From the NCBI GenBank assembly GCA_964623885.1, contig CAZUVM010000148.1:20391-84390 (forward strand): DNA of 64,000 bases. Reading direction: 5' to 3'. Below, piece after piece: positions 43,228 to 51,867 of the stretch. The position numbers and the translations under genes were made by a program. Source of the DNA: CAZUVM01 sp964623885 (GTDB lineage: Bacteria; Verrucomicrobiota; Verrucomicrobiia; Limisphaerales; UBA8199). Below the pieces are notes generated by a model. That model searched no databases. It saw nothing but the letters and a program-made list of their open reading frames with translations, and was not told where the DNA came from. Numbering within the stretch: position 1 is the stretch's first letter; every line of letters begins with the position of its first letter.

Positions 43228-45447
43228 CTATTGCTCGATCAATTCCAGCTTTGTCGAAATCGTTTGTTCCGAATTGTTGCCGCCCATGACCTCCACCTGG
43301 CCGGGCTCGACCACGAAATGCATTGCTCGATTGTAGTAGCCGAATTGTTCCGGACCGAGCAGGAACTCAGCCATTTTCTTTTGTCCGGGCAGCAGCGTCA
43401 TTCGCTGAAAAGCTTTGAGCTCCTTCACGGGCCGCGTCACGCTGGCGGCGGGACGGTGAATATAAATCTGCACCACCTCATCGCCTGCGAGGCGTCCAAC
43501 GTTTTCGACCGTCAACGATACGCTGACAGTGCCGTTGGTGGGGATTTTGGGCGCGCTTAATCGTAACTCCGCAAGTTTGAATTTTGTATAACTCAATCCA
43601 TAACCGAATGGATAAAGCGGCGTCCAGGGCAGGTCGATGTACTTTGAGGAGTATTTGTTAGCGAGCTCAGGAGGCCGTCCGGTGTTATAATGGTTGTAGT
43701 AGAGCGGAACCTGGCCGACCGAGCGCGGAAATGTCACCGGCAGTTTGCCGCCGGGATTTACATCGCCGAAGAGCACATCGGCAATAGCAGCGCCGCCCTG
43801 TGTGCCGCCAAACCACGTCTCGAGAATAGCCGGGGAATTGGTTGCTATCCAATTGATCGAGAGCGGCCGGCCATTCATCAACACGACGGCATACGGCTTG
43901 CCGAGTTTGTGAATCGCCTGGAGCAACTCCAGTTGCCGTCCCGGGAGATCGAGCGAACTGCGCGAGGTGGCTTCGCCGGTCATGTCGCCGGACTCACCTA
44001 CTGCCACGATAACGAATTCGGATTTTTTGGCCGCCTGCACCGCTGCTGAAAACCCGGAGGTCGAGTCGCCGAGAACATCGCACCCTTTCGCATAATTGAT
44101 CTGCATACCGGCCAGGTGCTTGGCGCGGATTCCGGCGAGAAGCGAAACGGCGTCCTCCTTCCGCCCATCTCCAGTCCACGAGCCGAGCACGCTTTGCGAG
44201 TCGTCCGCCAGCGGGCCGATCACTGCGAGTGATTTCAATTTCTGCCTGATAGGCAGGATTTCATGGTCGTTTTTCAGCAGCACCACGCAACGCGCCGCCA
44301 TTTTGCGGGCCACGGCGAGATGATCAGGCGCAAGCAATGCCGCTTTTTCGCGTGCTTCATCGGCGTAAGGATGTTCAAACAAACCGAGCCGAAACTTCAC
44401 TCGCAAAACACGGCGCACTGCATCGTCAATATCGGCTGCGGTAATCTTTCGCTGTTTCAAGAGTTGAGCGCCATTTTGGTTCAATAATCGGCTGACCATC
44501 TCCATATCCACGCCGGCGTTCAGGGCGCAGGCCGCCGCTTCCGCTTCATTGGAGGCGATGCCGTGTGCAATTAGTTCTTTAACCGCCGTGTAATCGCTTA
44601 CAACCACCCCGTCAAACTTCCATTCGCCTTTCAGGACATCCCGTAGCGTCCACGCATTCGCCGATGTGGGAATGCCATCCAGATCGTTGAAGGCGCTCAT
44701 GAAAGTGCCCACGCCGGCTTCGGCGGTTGCCTTGAAGGGCGGAAAATAAATCTCCCGCAGCGTGCGTTCAGAAACCTCCGTAGTGTTGTAGTCACGTCCT
44801 CCTTCTGCCGCTCCATAGGCCACCCAATGCTTCGCGCACGCCACGACTTTGTCGGACTGCCCGTAGTCCGAGCCCTGAAATCCGCGCACTCGGGCCGCCG
44901 CCAGCACTGCCCCCAAATATGGGTCTTCTCCCGAACCTTCCACAATCCTTCCCCAGCGAGGGTCGCGCGCGATATCCACCATCGGCGCGAATGTCCAGCG
45001 TATACCCGCCGCCGCCGCTTCCGCGGCCGCCACGCTGGCATCCTGCTCGACGGCGCCAGGGTCCCAGCTTGCCGCCTCGGCCAGTGGCACTGGAAGAATC
45101 GTCCGATAACCATGAATGACGTCGTAAGAAAACAATAACGGGATACCCAGCCGCGATTCTCTGACGGCAACGCGCTGCAATTCCGCGGTCCGCTTCGCCC
45201 CGCGCACATTCAACGTCGACCCTAGTAAGCCACGCCGCGCCAGGTCCAGGTGTTCGGGCCGGTAGTCCCCCTCGGCAGTTCCGTCGAGTTGCTGAAGTTG
45301 CCCTAGCTTTTCCGCGAGGGTCATGCGCGCCAATAGTGTGTTGATGCGGTCTTCCATCTCCTGTGCCGGCATCGCGCCAATGGCTTGAGCCGACGCAAGC
45401 AGTAAGACAATGGCACACAGCCGCACGATAATCTTTGGTTCGAGCAT
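43228..45447 (-). CDS. Exported GH3 beta-glucosidase (BglX-like)
   Basis: 739 residues. ATG 45447 opens a signal peptide (IIVRLCAIVLLLASAQAIGA); the frame to 45492 adds an unlikely Cys-rich stretch. The GH3 N-terminal TIM barrel includes FSYDVIHGYRTILPVPL, FAPMVDIARDPRWGRIVEG and the nucleophile region FDGVVVSDYTAV (Asp about residue 282), followed by the alpha/beta sandwich and a C-terminal fibronectin-like domain (VENVGRLAGDEVVQIY). This is the BglX arrangement; it should remove terminal beta-linked glucose or xylose from oligosaccharides in the periplasm. Confidence 0.93.
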   Translation of the reverse strand: MLEPKIIVRLCAIVLLLASAQAIGAMPAQEMEDRINTLLARMTLAEKLGQLQQLDGTAEGDYRPEHLDLARRGLLGSTLNVRGAKRTAELQRVAVRESRLGIPLLFSYDVIHGYRTILPVPLAEAASWDPGAVEQDASVAAAEAAAAGIRWTFAPMVDIARDPRWGRIVEGSGEDPYLGAVLAAARVRGFQGSDYGQSDKVVACAKHWVAYGAAEGGRDYNTTEVSERTLREIYFPPFKATAEAGVGTFMSAFNDLDGIPTSANAWTLRDVLKGEWKFDGVVVSDYTAVKELIAHGIASNEAEAAACALNAGVDMEMVSRLLNQNGAQLLKQRKITAADIDDAVRRVLRVKFRLGLFEHPYADEAREKAALLAPDHLAVARKMAARCVVLLKNDHEILPIRQKLKSLAVIGPLADDSQSVLGSWTGDGRKEDAVSLLAGIRAKHLAGMQINYAKGCDVLGDSTSGFSAAVQAAKKSEFVIVAVGESGDMTGEATSRSSLDLPGRQLELLQAIHKLGKPYAVVLMNGRPLSINWIATNSPAILETWFGGTQGGAAIADVLFGDVNPGGKLPVTFPRSVGQVPLYYNHYNTGRPPELANKYSSKYIDLPWTPLYPFGYGLSYTKFKLAELRLSAPKIPTNGTVSVSLTVENVGRLAGDEVVQIYIHRPAASVTRPVKELKAFQRMTLLPGQKKMAEFLLGPEQFGYYNRAMHFVVEPGQVEVMGGNNSEQTISTKLELIEQ

Positions 45448-45731
45448 GGTCGTCAAATCGTGACAGCAGCCAGTTGTAATCATAAAAAGCACGTTTTGCG
45501 AGGACTGTTATACCTTCGGGGGAGCGCGCCGCCCCGGGCGCACCGGTTGGCGCCCTCGCCTACCGCAGGCCGCGTTTCACCGGTTCCGATCATTGTTAAT
45601 GAGATTGGCCAACCGGCTGGGGTGAGGTTGGCAACCGCTCGAGGCGGGCACGATCCCGGCGGTGTGAATAAACGGTGAAAAACTTTTAGCAACTACGCGT
45701 TGCAGCACAACTCGTTGAAGCGTAAAGGAGG

Positions 45732-45941
45732 ATGGTGACTGACAAGAATTTACCTCCGGATATCGAGATTTACGAAATTGGAACAAGACGCCTGTATGTA
45801 AAAACGACCCGGGGCGCTTTTGCAATCTTCGACGACGAATTGACACCCGAGGAACTTGTCGCCATTGCCCAAGACATCGCGGCGCGACGCATACCAGTCA
45901 CAGAGCTGACCCACCAGGCTGGTGCGATGGCCCAAGCGTAG
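45732..45941 (+). CDS. Small conserved-looking protein, unknown
   Basis: 69 residues with no recognised family: YEIGTRRLYVKTTRGAFAIFDDELTPEELVAIAQDI has the look of a small alpha/beta fold with an acidic helix start. The strong AAAGGAGG (45724-45731) abuts ATG 45732, which is too close. GTG 45735, two residues shorter in effect, has slightly better spacing, so the start is uncertain by one codon. It is divergent from the GH3 gene. Confidence 0.55.
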   Translation: MVTDKNLPPDIEIYEIGTRRLYVKTTRGAFAIFDDELTPEELVAIAQDIAARRIPVTELTHQAGAMAQA

Positions 45942-45961
45942 CCTCTTAAAGTTTCAGCGAA

Positions 45962-45974
45962 GGCGCAAAGCGCC
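45962..45974. repeat. Short GGCGCAAAGCGCC hairpin
   Basis: GGCGC (45962-45966), AAA, GCGCC (45970-45974), in an AAGGCGCAAAG-type context just after the small gene. No T-run follows; it is probably a remnant of another interspersed repeat. Confidence 0.35.
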
Positions 45975-46095
45975 GAAGGAGTAGCGCAGATTTAAGCTTG
46001 CTACCAAGCCTTGCCCACGCACGGCATTCGAGCTACGTTCAAACAACGGATTGACGTGAGCCCACGCTGCTTTCCGGCATCGAAGCGGCTCAACC

Positions 46096-46437
46096 ATGCA
46101 CGAATTATCCATTATGGAAAGTGCGCTGAACCTTGCCCTCGAACAAACCCGCCGGGCGGGCGCCAAACGCATACACGTGATTCGGTTGCGGATCGGAGCT
46201 CTCACGGGCGTGGTTCCGGAGGCCCTTGAGTTTGCCTTCGAGGCTTTGAAACCAGGCACCCCGGCCGAGAGCGGCCGGTTAAGCATTGAAGCCGTCCCGG
46301 CGCGATTCTGGTGTGCGGCGTGCACGCGAGAATTCGAGGCTGACGATTTACTGCCCGAGTGCCCGGACTGCCATGCGCCCAGCGCCCAAGTGCGCGCGGG
46401 ACGTGAGTTGGAAGTGGCTTCCTTGGACGTCGAATAG
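46096..46437 (+). CDS. hypA: Nickel metallochaperone HypA
   Basis: 113 residues. Delivers nickel to [NiFe] hydrogenase (and in some bacteria urease). It starts MHELS, whose His2 and Glu3 are the nickel site, and has the zinc-binding pair CAAC..CPDC in the C-terminal half. Length is standard. No hydrogenase or urease structural gene is in the window, so its client lies elsewhere. A 61-base spacer with a hairpin separates it from hypB. Confidence 0.92.
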   Translation: MHELSIMESALNLALEQTRRAGAKRIHVIRLRIGALTGVVPEALEFAFEALKPGTPAESGRLSIEAVPARFWCAACTREFEADDLLPECPDCHAPSAQVRAGRELEVASLDVE

Positions 46438-46448
46438 AACGAACAGCG

Positions 46449-46478
46449 AGCTGTCCGGCCGCGCTTGCCGGAGCAGCT
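46449..46478 (+). promoter_or_regulatory. Stem-loop in the hypA-hypB spacer
   Basis: AGCTG+TCCGGC (46449-46459) pairs with GCCGGA+CAGCT (46467-46472, 46474-46478). This gives 11 base pairs with one bulged G at 46473 and a 7-base loop. It is followed by an A/G-rich stretch and not a T-run, so it is not a classical terminator. Confidence 0.5.
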
Positions 46479-46498
46479 AAAAGAAGAAAGTTAGTTTT

Positions 46499-47455
46499 AT
46501 GTGTCGCGATTGCGGTTGCGGATTGCCGGGAGAAGAACCGGTAGGAATCAGTGCTCACCATGATGAGCATGGGCACGCCCATCACCACGACCATGAGCAT
46601 GGGCACGACCACCACCATGATCACGAGCATGAGGGTGAGCATGAACATACCCACACGCATCACCATGAGCATGAGCATGGCCCCGGCCATCATCATGGCG
46701 AACCTCACGAGCACACCCATACTCACAGTCATACCCATGAGCACACGGGACACTCGCATGAGGGCAATTTCGAAGAGCGCACCAAACGGACCTTGGAGGT
46801 TCGTGAGTCGATCCTTGCCAACAATGATCGGTTGGCCGAACGCAATCGTGGATTCTTTCGCGCGCGGGGCTTGCTGGTCCTGAATGTGGTTTCCTCTCCC
46901 GGCTCGGGCAAGACGCTGCTGCTGCAAGCCACGCTGCGCGCGCTGGCACCGCGGCTCAAAGTCGGAGTGATCGTTGGCGACCTTGCCACCGACAATGACG
47001 CGCAGCGTCTGCGTGAGTCCGGTGCGCCGGTCGTTCAGATTACCACCGGCACCGTTTGCCATCTCGACGCCGAAATGGTCGCGCGCGCAGTCAACCGGTT
47101 AGACCTGGCAGGTCTGCAACTGCTGATCGTGGAAAACGTCGGAAACCTGGTTTGCCCGGCTTCATTTGATCTGGGCGAGGACCTGCGGGTCGTTCTTTGG
47201 TCGGTCACTGAGGGCGAGGATAAACCATTGAAATACCCGCCCATGTTTCAAGCCGCGGATGTAGTTGTCATCAGCAAGACCGATCTGATCCCAGCGTGCG
47301 GGTGCGACCGCGAATTGGCTTTGGCCAACGTGCGCCGAGTGGCGCCGACGGCCAGAATCTTTGAAACCTCTGCCCGCACGGGCCAGGGCCTGGAAGCCTG
47401 GTGCGATTACCTCGTGCAAACGCAACAGGAGACGGCGCGCCGCAACCCTTTGTAA
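46499..47455 (+). CDS. hypB: Nickel-binding GTPase HypB with His-rich domain
   Basis: 318 residues. GTPase acting with HypA in nickel insertion. The N-terminal CRDCGCG is the high-affinity nickel motif (CxxCGC). Residues 20-87 then hold 35 His by direct count, mixed with Asp, Glu, Thr and Gly, a nickel store as in rhizobial HypB. The G domain follows: P-loop SPGSGKT (133-139), GDLATDNDAQR, NVGNLVCPASFDLGED and SKTDL. It ends with an ARTGQGLEAWCDYL helix. The reverse strand also stays open over the His codons, but that is a codon artefact. Confidence 0.95.
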   Translation: MCRDCGCGLPGEEPVGISAHHDEHGHAHHHDHEHGHDHHHDHEHEGEHEHTHTHHHEHEHGPGHHHGEPHEHTHTHSHTHEHTGHSHEGNFEERTKRTLEVRESILANNDRLAERNRGFFRARGLLVLNVVSSPGSGKTLLLQATLRALAPRLKVGVIVGDLATDNDAQRLRESGAPVVQITTGTVCHLDAEMVARAVNRLDLAGLQLLIVENVGNLVCPASFDLGEDLRVVLWSVTEGEDKPLKYPPMFQAADVVVISKTDLIPACGCDRELALANVRRVAPTARIFETSARTGQGLEAWCDYLVQTQQETARRNPL

Positions 47456-47508
47456 GGCTTATACTTTTTGATTTCGCGGAGGACGTTTCTGCGGCATGGT
47501 TTTCATTT

Positions 47509-48009
47509 ATGGGCAAGCGACGTGAGGCGCGGGAGCGCGCCGTCCAGTTTCTTTTTCAAAACGATTTGAATCCACCAGCCGACCTGGATGGGGCGCTGGA
47601 GGAGTTTTGGGAATCGCAGCGGGCCGCCGCCATCGCCGAAGAGAAGGGGGGCGCAACCTGGGGCCAGCCGGTCGAATTGCCGCCACCCAGCACGGAAGAA
47701 GCTGCGGTGCGTCTGTTCGCCGACCCGTTGATTCGGGGCACGCTGCAGCACCGCGACGAGGCCGACGAAGTGATTCGAAAACACGCCAAGAACTGGGACT
47801 TGCACCGGATCGCCGCCGTCGATCGCAATATTCTTAGATTGGCAATTTATGAGATGCTTCACCGGGACGATATCCCTCCCGTCGTAAGCATTAATGAGGC
47901 GGTGGATATCGCGAAAAAATTTTCGACCCAGGACAGCGGGAAATTCGTTAATGGCATTCTGGACAAAATCAAAGGCGAGTTGCCGCGCCCTGCGCGAGAG
48001 GTCAAGTGA
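47509..48009 (+). CDS. nusB: Transcription antitermination protein NusB
   Basis: 166 residues. NusB binds boxA RNA with NusE (S10) in rRNA antitermination. MGKRREARERAVQFLFQNDLN and WDLHRIAAVDRNILRLAIYEML and NEAVDIAKKFSTQDSGKFVNGILDKI (cited as regions) are typical. ATG 47509 fits the conserved N-terminus; the frame to 47401 is antisense-like filler. There is a slightly enlarged middle (residues about 28-70). It overlaps the PHP gene as GTGA. Confidence 0.94.
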   Translation: MGKRREARERAVQFLFQNDLNPPADLDGALEEFWESQRAAAIAEEKGGATWGQPVELPPPSTEEAAVRLFADPLIRGTLQHRDEADEVIRKHAKNWDLHRIAAVDRNILRLAIYEMLHRDDIPPVVSINEAVDIAKKFSTQDSGKFVNGILDKIKGELPRPAREVK

Positions 48010-48905
48010 GTTCACCACCGCAAGGCCGCATGTTCGCCGACCTCCATCTGCACACGTTCTACTCGGACGGCACCTATTCGCCCGAACAGCTCGTGTACGA
48101 GGGGCAACGAAACGGGTTCGCCGCTTTGGCTTTGACCGACCATGATACCGTGGAGGGCTGTGCGCCGACAGCCGCAGCCTGCGCCGCGGTGGGCATCGAG
48201 TTTATCTCGGGCGCGGAGCTGACTGCGGAGCAGGACGGAAATGAAATCCATATTCTGGGCTACGATATGGACATCCGAAACCCGACTTTGCTGGCCGAGG
48301 TTGGAAAATTCCAGCAGGTGCGCCAGGACCGGATCCGCGAGATGGTTGCGCGGCTGAACGAGCTGGATGTACCGCTCCAAGTGGAAGCCGTGTTCGCACT
48401 GGCAAATTGCCGCGCCCCGGGCCGGCCGCACGTAGCGCGCGCCCTGGTCAGTGCCGGGTTATGCGGCAGCCTGGACGAAGCGTTCGAACGATTCCTGAAA
48501 CGCAATCGCCCGGCCTGGGTGCCGAAATTCAAGATGTCCGCCGCGGAGGCGATAGATCTGATCCATCATGCCGGCGGGGTAGCAGTAATGGCGCACCCTG
48601 GATTGAACCACGCCGATGAAGTCATCCCCGCCATGGTCGCCACGGGCCTCGATGGCATTGAATGTTTTCATACCAAACATTCGACTTCCACAGTCGAGCA
48701 TTACCTGGAGCTGGCGGACCGCTTTGGATTGCTCGTGACTGGCGGCTCTGATTGTCACGGCTTAAGCAAGGGTAAGCCGCTCATCGGAACCATCAAGCTT
48801 CCCTATCAGCACGTGGAAAAACTCAAGACCCGAGGCGCACAATACAAAGCCTCGTCCCGCGTTGGCTCTTTTACTCCTCCTTCCTCGCCCCGCACACCGC
48901 ATTAA
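48006..48905 (+). CDS. PHP-domain phosphoesterase (RNase AM/YciV-like)
   Basis: 299 residues with the four PHP metal-binding motifs: DLHLHTFYSDGT, LTDHDTVEG, MAHPGLN and GGSDCHGLSKG. This branch (TrpH/YciV, RNase AM) hydrolyses 3',5'-bisphosphonucleotides or trims RNA 5' ends. GTG start at 48006 overlaps the nusB stop. The C-terminal tail (SSRVGSFTPPSSPRTPH) is low complexity and may not be conserved. It lies 3 bases before ftsY. Confidence 0.88.
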   Translation: MSSPPQGRMFADLHLHTFYSDGTYSPEQLVYEGQRNGFAALALTDHDTVEGCAPTAAACAAVGIEFISGAELTAEQDGNEIHILGYDMDIRNPTLLAEVGKFQQVRQDRIREMVARLNELDVPLQVEAVFALANCRAPGRPHVARALVSAGLCGSLDEAFERFLKRNRPAWVPKFKMSAAEAIDLIHHAGGVAVMAHPGLNHADEVIPAMVATGLDGIECFHTKHSTSTVEHYLELADRFGLLVTGGSDCHGLSKGKPLIGTIKLPYQHVEKLKTRGAQYKASSRVGSFTPPSSPRTPH

Positions 48906-48908
48906 AAA

Positions 48909-49823
48909 ATGGGCCTTTTCGACAAGTTCAAAGCCGGCCTGCAGAAAACCCACAGCCGGCTCACACACGAGATTAAGCGGATTGTCAGCCGCTCGCCCAA
49001 ACTCGGTGTCGAGGCACTCGAAGAGCTCGAAGCGGCCTTGTTGGGCGCTGACCTGGGGATGGATATGACCCAGCAAATCATCGCGGCCGTGAAGAAGGGC
49101 TATGAGACGCAGGGCAAAGAGACCGCGGACGTTTTCACTGTCGCGCAACGGGAGATTGCCTCGGCTCTGGCGGCGGGCTCCGGAGCGTTACGACGAGCCG
49201 AGACCGGCCCAACCGTAGTTTCGATTGTGGGTGTCAACGGGACGGGAAAAACTACCACTGCCGCCAAACTGGCACACCTGGTCAAAGCCCAGGGCCATAC
49301 CGCACTGTTGGGCGCGTGCGATACTTTCCGGGCGGCGGCGATCGAACAACTGAAGCTTTGGGGGCAAAAGTTGAAAATCGAGGTGATCGCTGGCACGTAC
49401 GGGGCTGATGCTGCCGCGGTGGCCCATGACGCCGTCACTGCTGCTCAGTCGCGGCATGCCGATTTCGTGTTCATCGATACCGCCGGGCGATTGCACACCA
49501 AGCATAACCTGATGCAGGAACTGCAAAAGGTACACCGCGTTATGGCCAGGCAGTTACCTGGCGCTCCACATGAAGTATTGCTGGTCTTGGACGCCACCAC
49601 CGGTATGAACGCCCTGAACCAGGCTCGTGAATTCCATAAAGCGGTCCAACTCACCGGCCTGGTCGTCACAAAACTCGATGGCACCAGCAAAGGGGGCATG
49701 GTCATCGCCATCCAACGCGATCTTGGATTGCCCGTGAAGTTCGTCGGCCTGGGAGAGAGTCCCGACGATCTGCAGCCGTTCGATCCCAAACAGTTTGCCG
49801 AGGCGTTGTTTGAATTCGCCTAA
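48909..49823 (+). CDS. ftsY: Signal recognition particle receptor FtsY
   Basis: 304 residues. SRP receptor GTPase guiding ribosomes to the membrane. Short N domain (1-95), G domain with GVNGTGKTT (108-116), DTFRAAAIEQL, FIDTAGRLHTKHNLMQEL, TKLDGTSKGG and GLGESPDDLQPFD. The acidic A domain of E. coli FtsY is absent, as in many phyla. It starts with the ATG at 48909, just after the PHP gene. Confidence 0.96.
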   Translation: MGLFDKFKAGLQKTHSRLTHEIKRIVSRSPKLGVEALEELEAALLGADLGMDMTQQIIAAVKKGYETQGKETADVFTVAQREIASALAAGSGALRRAETGPTVVSIVGVNGTGKTTTAAKLAHLVKAQGHTALLGACDTFRAAAIEQLKLWGQKLKIEVIAGTYGADAAAVAHDAVTAAQSRHADFVFIDTAGRLHTKHNLMQELQKVHRVMARQLPGAPHEVLLVLDATTGMNALNQAREFHKAVQLTGLVVTKLDGTSKGGMVIAIQRDLGLPVKFVGLGESPDDLQPFDPKQFAEALFEFA

Positions 49824-49844
49824 GCACCGCCGCAATAATGAGAC

Positions 49845-49865
49845 ACGGAGGGCGTCCTTACCAAT
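49845..49865. repeat. Degenerate half copy of the GGGACGCC repeat
   Basis: Only the second arm (AGGGCGTCCTTACC-like) remains, just after ftsY. Confidence 0.35.
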
Positions 49866-49872
49866 GGGGCCA

Positions 49873-49903
49873 GTGACTAATGCTACGAAAGGGCATTAGT
49901 CGC
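49873..49903. other. Stem-loop between ftsY and the divIC/ftsB-like gene
   Basis: GACTAATGC (49875-49883) and GCATTAGTC (49893-49901) form a perfect 9-bp stem with a 9-base loop, extendable by a G-C pair after one wobble. There is no T-run, so it may act as a processing or weak pause site rather than a terminator. Confidence 0.5.
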
Positions 49904-49948
49904 ATAAAGTGCTTGGGTCCTGGCGCGGCTCGTGTTTAACTCCCGGGC

Positions 49949-50272
49949 ATGAACGTGTGCCTCAACATCTGGGACAAACTCACGCGAGTCGTGGTTTTCC
50001 TGTTGTTCGTGGCGGGGTTGCTGGGCGTGGCCATTTGGTATCTGCCACTCATTCACTATAATGAGCGCCTGCGCAAGGAGATACTCCGGCTCGACGGGCG
50101 TATCCAAAAGGAGGAGGAGACGGGCAAACAATTGCGAAATTCCATCGACGTTTTGCGCCACGATCCCAAGGCAGTCGAACGACTCGCACGTGAACAATTG
50201 GGCTATGCCAAGCCGGGCGAGATAGTCGTCCGCTTCGAACCGCCGGCGACCAATAACCAAGCACGGCCGTAG
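49949..50272 (+). CDS. FtsB/DivIC-like septum formation protein
   Basis: 107 residues. Short cytoplasmic start, one transmembrane helix (VVVFLLFVAGLLGVAIWYL, about 14-32), a coiled coil (NERLRKEILRLDGRIQKEEETG, about 38-59, continuing), and the family tail DPKAVERLAREQLGYAKPGEIVVRF. This is the FtsB/DivIC pattern, bitopic proteins of the divisome FtsQLB complex. It is probably the last gene of the nusB-PHP-ftsY run, though a hairpin lies between. Confidence 0.88.
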   Translation: MNVCLNIWDKLTRVVVFLLFVAGLLGVAIWYLPLIHYNERLRKEILRLDGRIQKEEETGKQLRNSIDVLRHDPKAVERLAREQLGYAKPGEIVVRFEPPATNNQARP

Positions 50273-50276
50273 TTGA

Positions 50277-51608
50277 TCAGAACGCGGTGCTTTGGCCGGG
50301 CATGGCGACGGGATAATGACCGGCGGGATCGGGCATCACCGGCGCATTGGAATCCCAGTTGCAAGCGTCGAGGTTGGGCGCGAGTTCGAAATTCGAAGCC
50401 ATGGCCTCATCCCAGGTAACTTCTTTGCCGGATTCGCAAGCCATCCGCCCCATGATCGCGGTGAAACAGGATTTGGCTGACCGTTCGGTTTCGTTATACG
50501 GCTTGGCGTTGCGAATGGCATCAAACAACAGGTCGTGCTCCCGCTGGTAATGATCGCAATCGGGGCCGTGGTAGCTCCATAAGACACTCGCCGAAGTTTG
50601 CTGATGGCCTTTGAACAAACGCGGCTTGGGCTGGCCTTCGCCAAGAATTGCCCAGCCCTTCGTGCCGTGGACTTGGTCGCCAAAGAAATCAAAGCAATTC
50701 GCCATATGCCGCGCTTGGGCCATAAGGCGTGTGCCATCGCCGAATGTGTACTCCGCAGCGTAATGATCGAACAATTGGTCGGCGTCGCGCCGGACCTGTC
50801 GTCCGCCCATGCCTTGCACCGAGACCGGCCAGGCGTTTTTGGCCCAGCAACAGACGTCAATATTGTGAATGAGCCAATCCACAATGAAACTGCCATTGAG
50901 CCAGGTGAAATTGCTGTAGTTCGCGATCTGATGCGCCAACTCGGACATGTCCGCCGGCCTGGGCGAGAGCCCGACCGGCCCGTGCATGCGGTAAGCCCAT
51001 TCAGTGATCACCTCGCCGATGGCGCCGTCATGGATTTGCTGGATCGCCTGCTCCAGCGGAATGTAATGGCGACTCATCAGACCAGTGGCAACTTTGAGGT
51101 TTTTCCGTGTCGCCTCTTCCCCAGCCCGCAACACGCGGCGGATTCCGGGTGCGTCCACCGCGAACGACTTCTCCATGAAAACATGAAGGCCCTTTTGCAC
51201 TGCATATTCAAAATGTCGGGCGCGGAACGCCGGCGGTGTGGCCAGCAGCACCACGTCACCTTTATCCAGTGAATCGATGGCTTTTTGAAACGCATCCATG
51301 CCGATGAATTGACGATCCGCCGGCACTTCGATCTGCGCTGTGTGACCCGGTTCCAGAGTTGCCAGGCTGCTCCTTAGCCGATGCTCAAACACATCGGCCA
51401 TCGCCCACAGCTTTGTCGGCCCTTGAGTAGACAGAGCCTGGCCGGCTGCCCCCGTGCCACGCCCGCCGCACCCCACCAGCGCAAGTTTGATCGTATTATT
51501 CTCGGCCGCATAACCTGGGCGGCTCAACGCACCAGCCAGCGCTGCGCCGGCCACGGCTGCGGTCGAGGTTTTGAGAAATTGGCGTCGGTTCGGAGGATTC
51601 GTTTTCAT
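50277..51608 (-). CDS. Tat-exported Gfo/Idh/MocA-family oxidoreductase
   Basis: 443 residues. Twin-arginine signal NRRQFLKTSTAAVAGAALAGAL, then the Rossmann start KLALVGCGGRGTGAAGQAL, and the lysine motif in HVFMEKSFAVD (usually EKP). NAD(P)-dependent sugar or inositol dehydrogenases of this family are often Tat-exported in Verrucomicrobiota and Planctomycetes; some act as glycoside hydrolases of the GH109 type. ATG 51608 is chosen for the Tat leader; the frame to 51887 has no such logic. It is converging on the ftsB-like gene 5 bases away. A possible structured leader abuts the start. Confidence 0.9.
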   Translation of the reverse strand: MKTNPPNRRQFLKTSTAAVAGAALAGALSRPGYAAENNTIKLALVGCGGRGTGAAGQALSTQGPTKLWAMADVFEHRLRSSLATLEPGHTAQIEVPADRQFIGMDAFQKAIDSLDKGDVVLLATPPAFRARHFEYAVQKGLHVFMEKSFAVDAPGIRRVLRAGEEATRKNLKVATGLMSRHYIPLEQAIQQIHDGAIGEVITEWAYRMHGPVGLSPRPADMSELAHQIANYSNFTWLNGSFIVDWLIHNIDVCCWAKNAWPVSVQGMGGRQVRRDADQLFDHYAAEYTFGDGTRLMAQARHMANCFDFFGDQVHGTKGWAILGEGQPKPRLFKGHQQTSASVLWSYHGPDCDHYQREHDLLFDAIRNAKPYNETERSAKSCFTAIMGRMACESGKEVTWDEAMASNFELAPNLDACNWDSNAPVMPDPAGHYPVAMPGQSTAF

Positions 51609-51610
51609 GG

Positions 51611-51676
51611 GTTCCAATGAGTTTAGGGCCGTATGGCCCTTGGTTGCGGCTTCAAGCGCTACGCAATCATTGGAAC
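51611..51676 (-). promoter_or_regulatory. Candidate three-way-junction leader RNA before the oxidoreductase gene
   Basis: In the minus-strand direction a perfect 10-bp outer stem is formed by GTTCCAATGA (51676-51667) and TCATTGGAAC (51620-51611). Inside are hairpins TTGCG/CGCAA (51666-51662 and 51648-51644) and AGGGCC-ATAC-GGCCCT (51640-51625). The structure ends two bases before the ATG at 51608, and its last strand contains GGAA, the only SD-like bases. Confidence 0.5.
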
Positions 51677-51867
51677 AACGCATGGTGAGCGGCAAGCTGT
51701 AAATCCTTTGTCGCCTCTTTTCCCTGCTTGCACCGGCAGCAGGTTTTGTTTCAATGCTGGCCTGAATCTGCTTGGTTCGCGCCGTGCACCTCGAGCAATA
51801 CGCACGCACCATCGACAGGTAGATGCAATGGACCGAGGCGTTCCGATCTCGGCGGTCCGCAAAAACA

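Noticed and set aside
45448..45731. Possible structured RNA in the 284-base gap before the small unknown gene
   Set aside because: GC-rich with several short pairings, but no consistent fold or known RNA motif could be made out by eye.
46550..46750. Short DNA periodicity in hypB suggesting a tandem repeat or CRISPR-like array
   Set aside because: The periodicity is of codons for His/Glu/Asp/Gly/Thr inside a conserved protein domain; no regular spacers.
46548..46949. Reverse-strand open frames rich in Ala/His/Gly across the hypB His-rich region
   Set aside because: They arise because CAC/CAT/GAG/GAC codons have no stop complements; hypB itself is clearly the gene.
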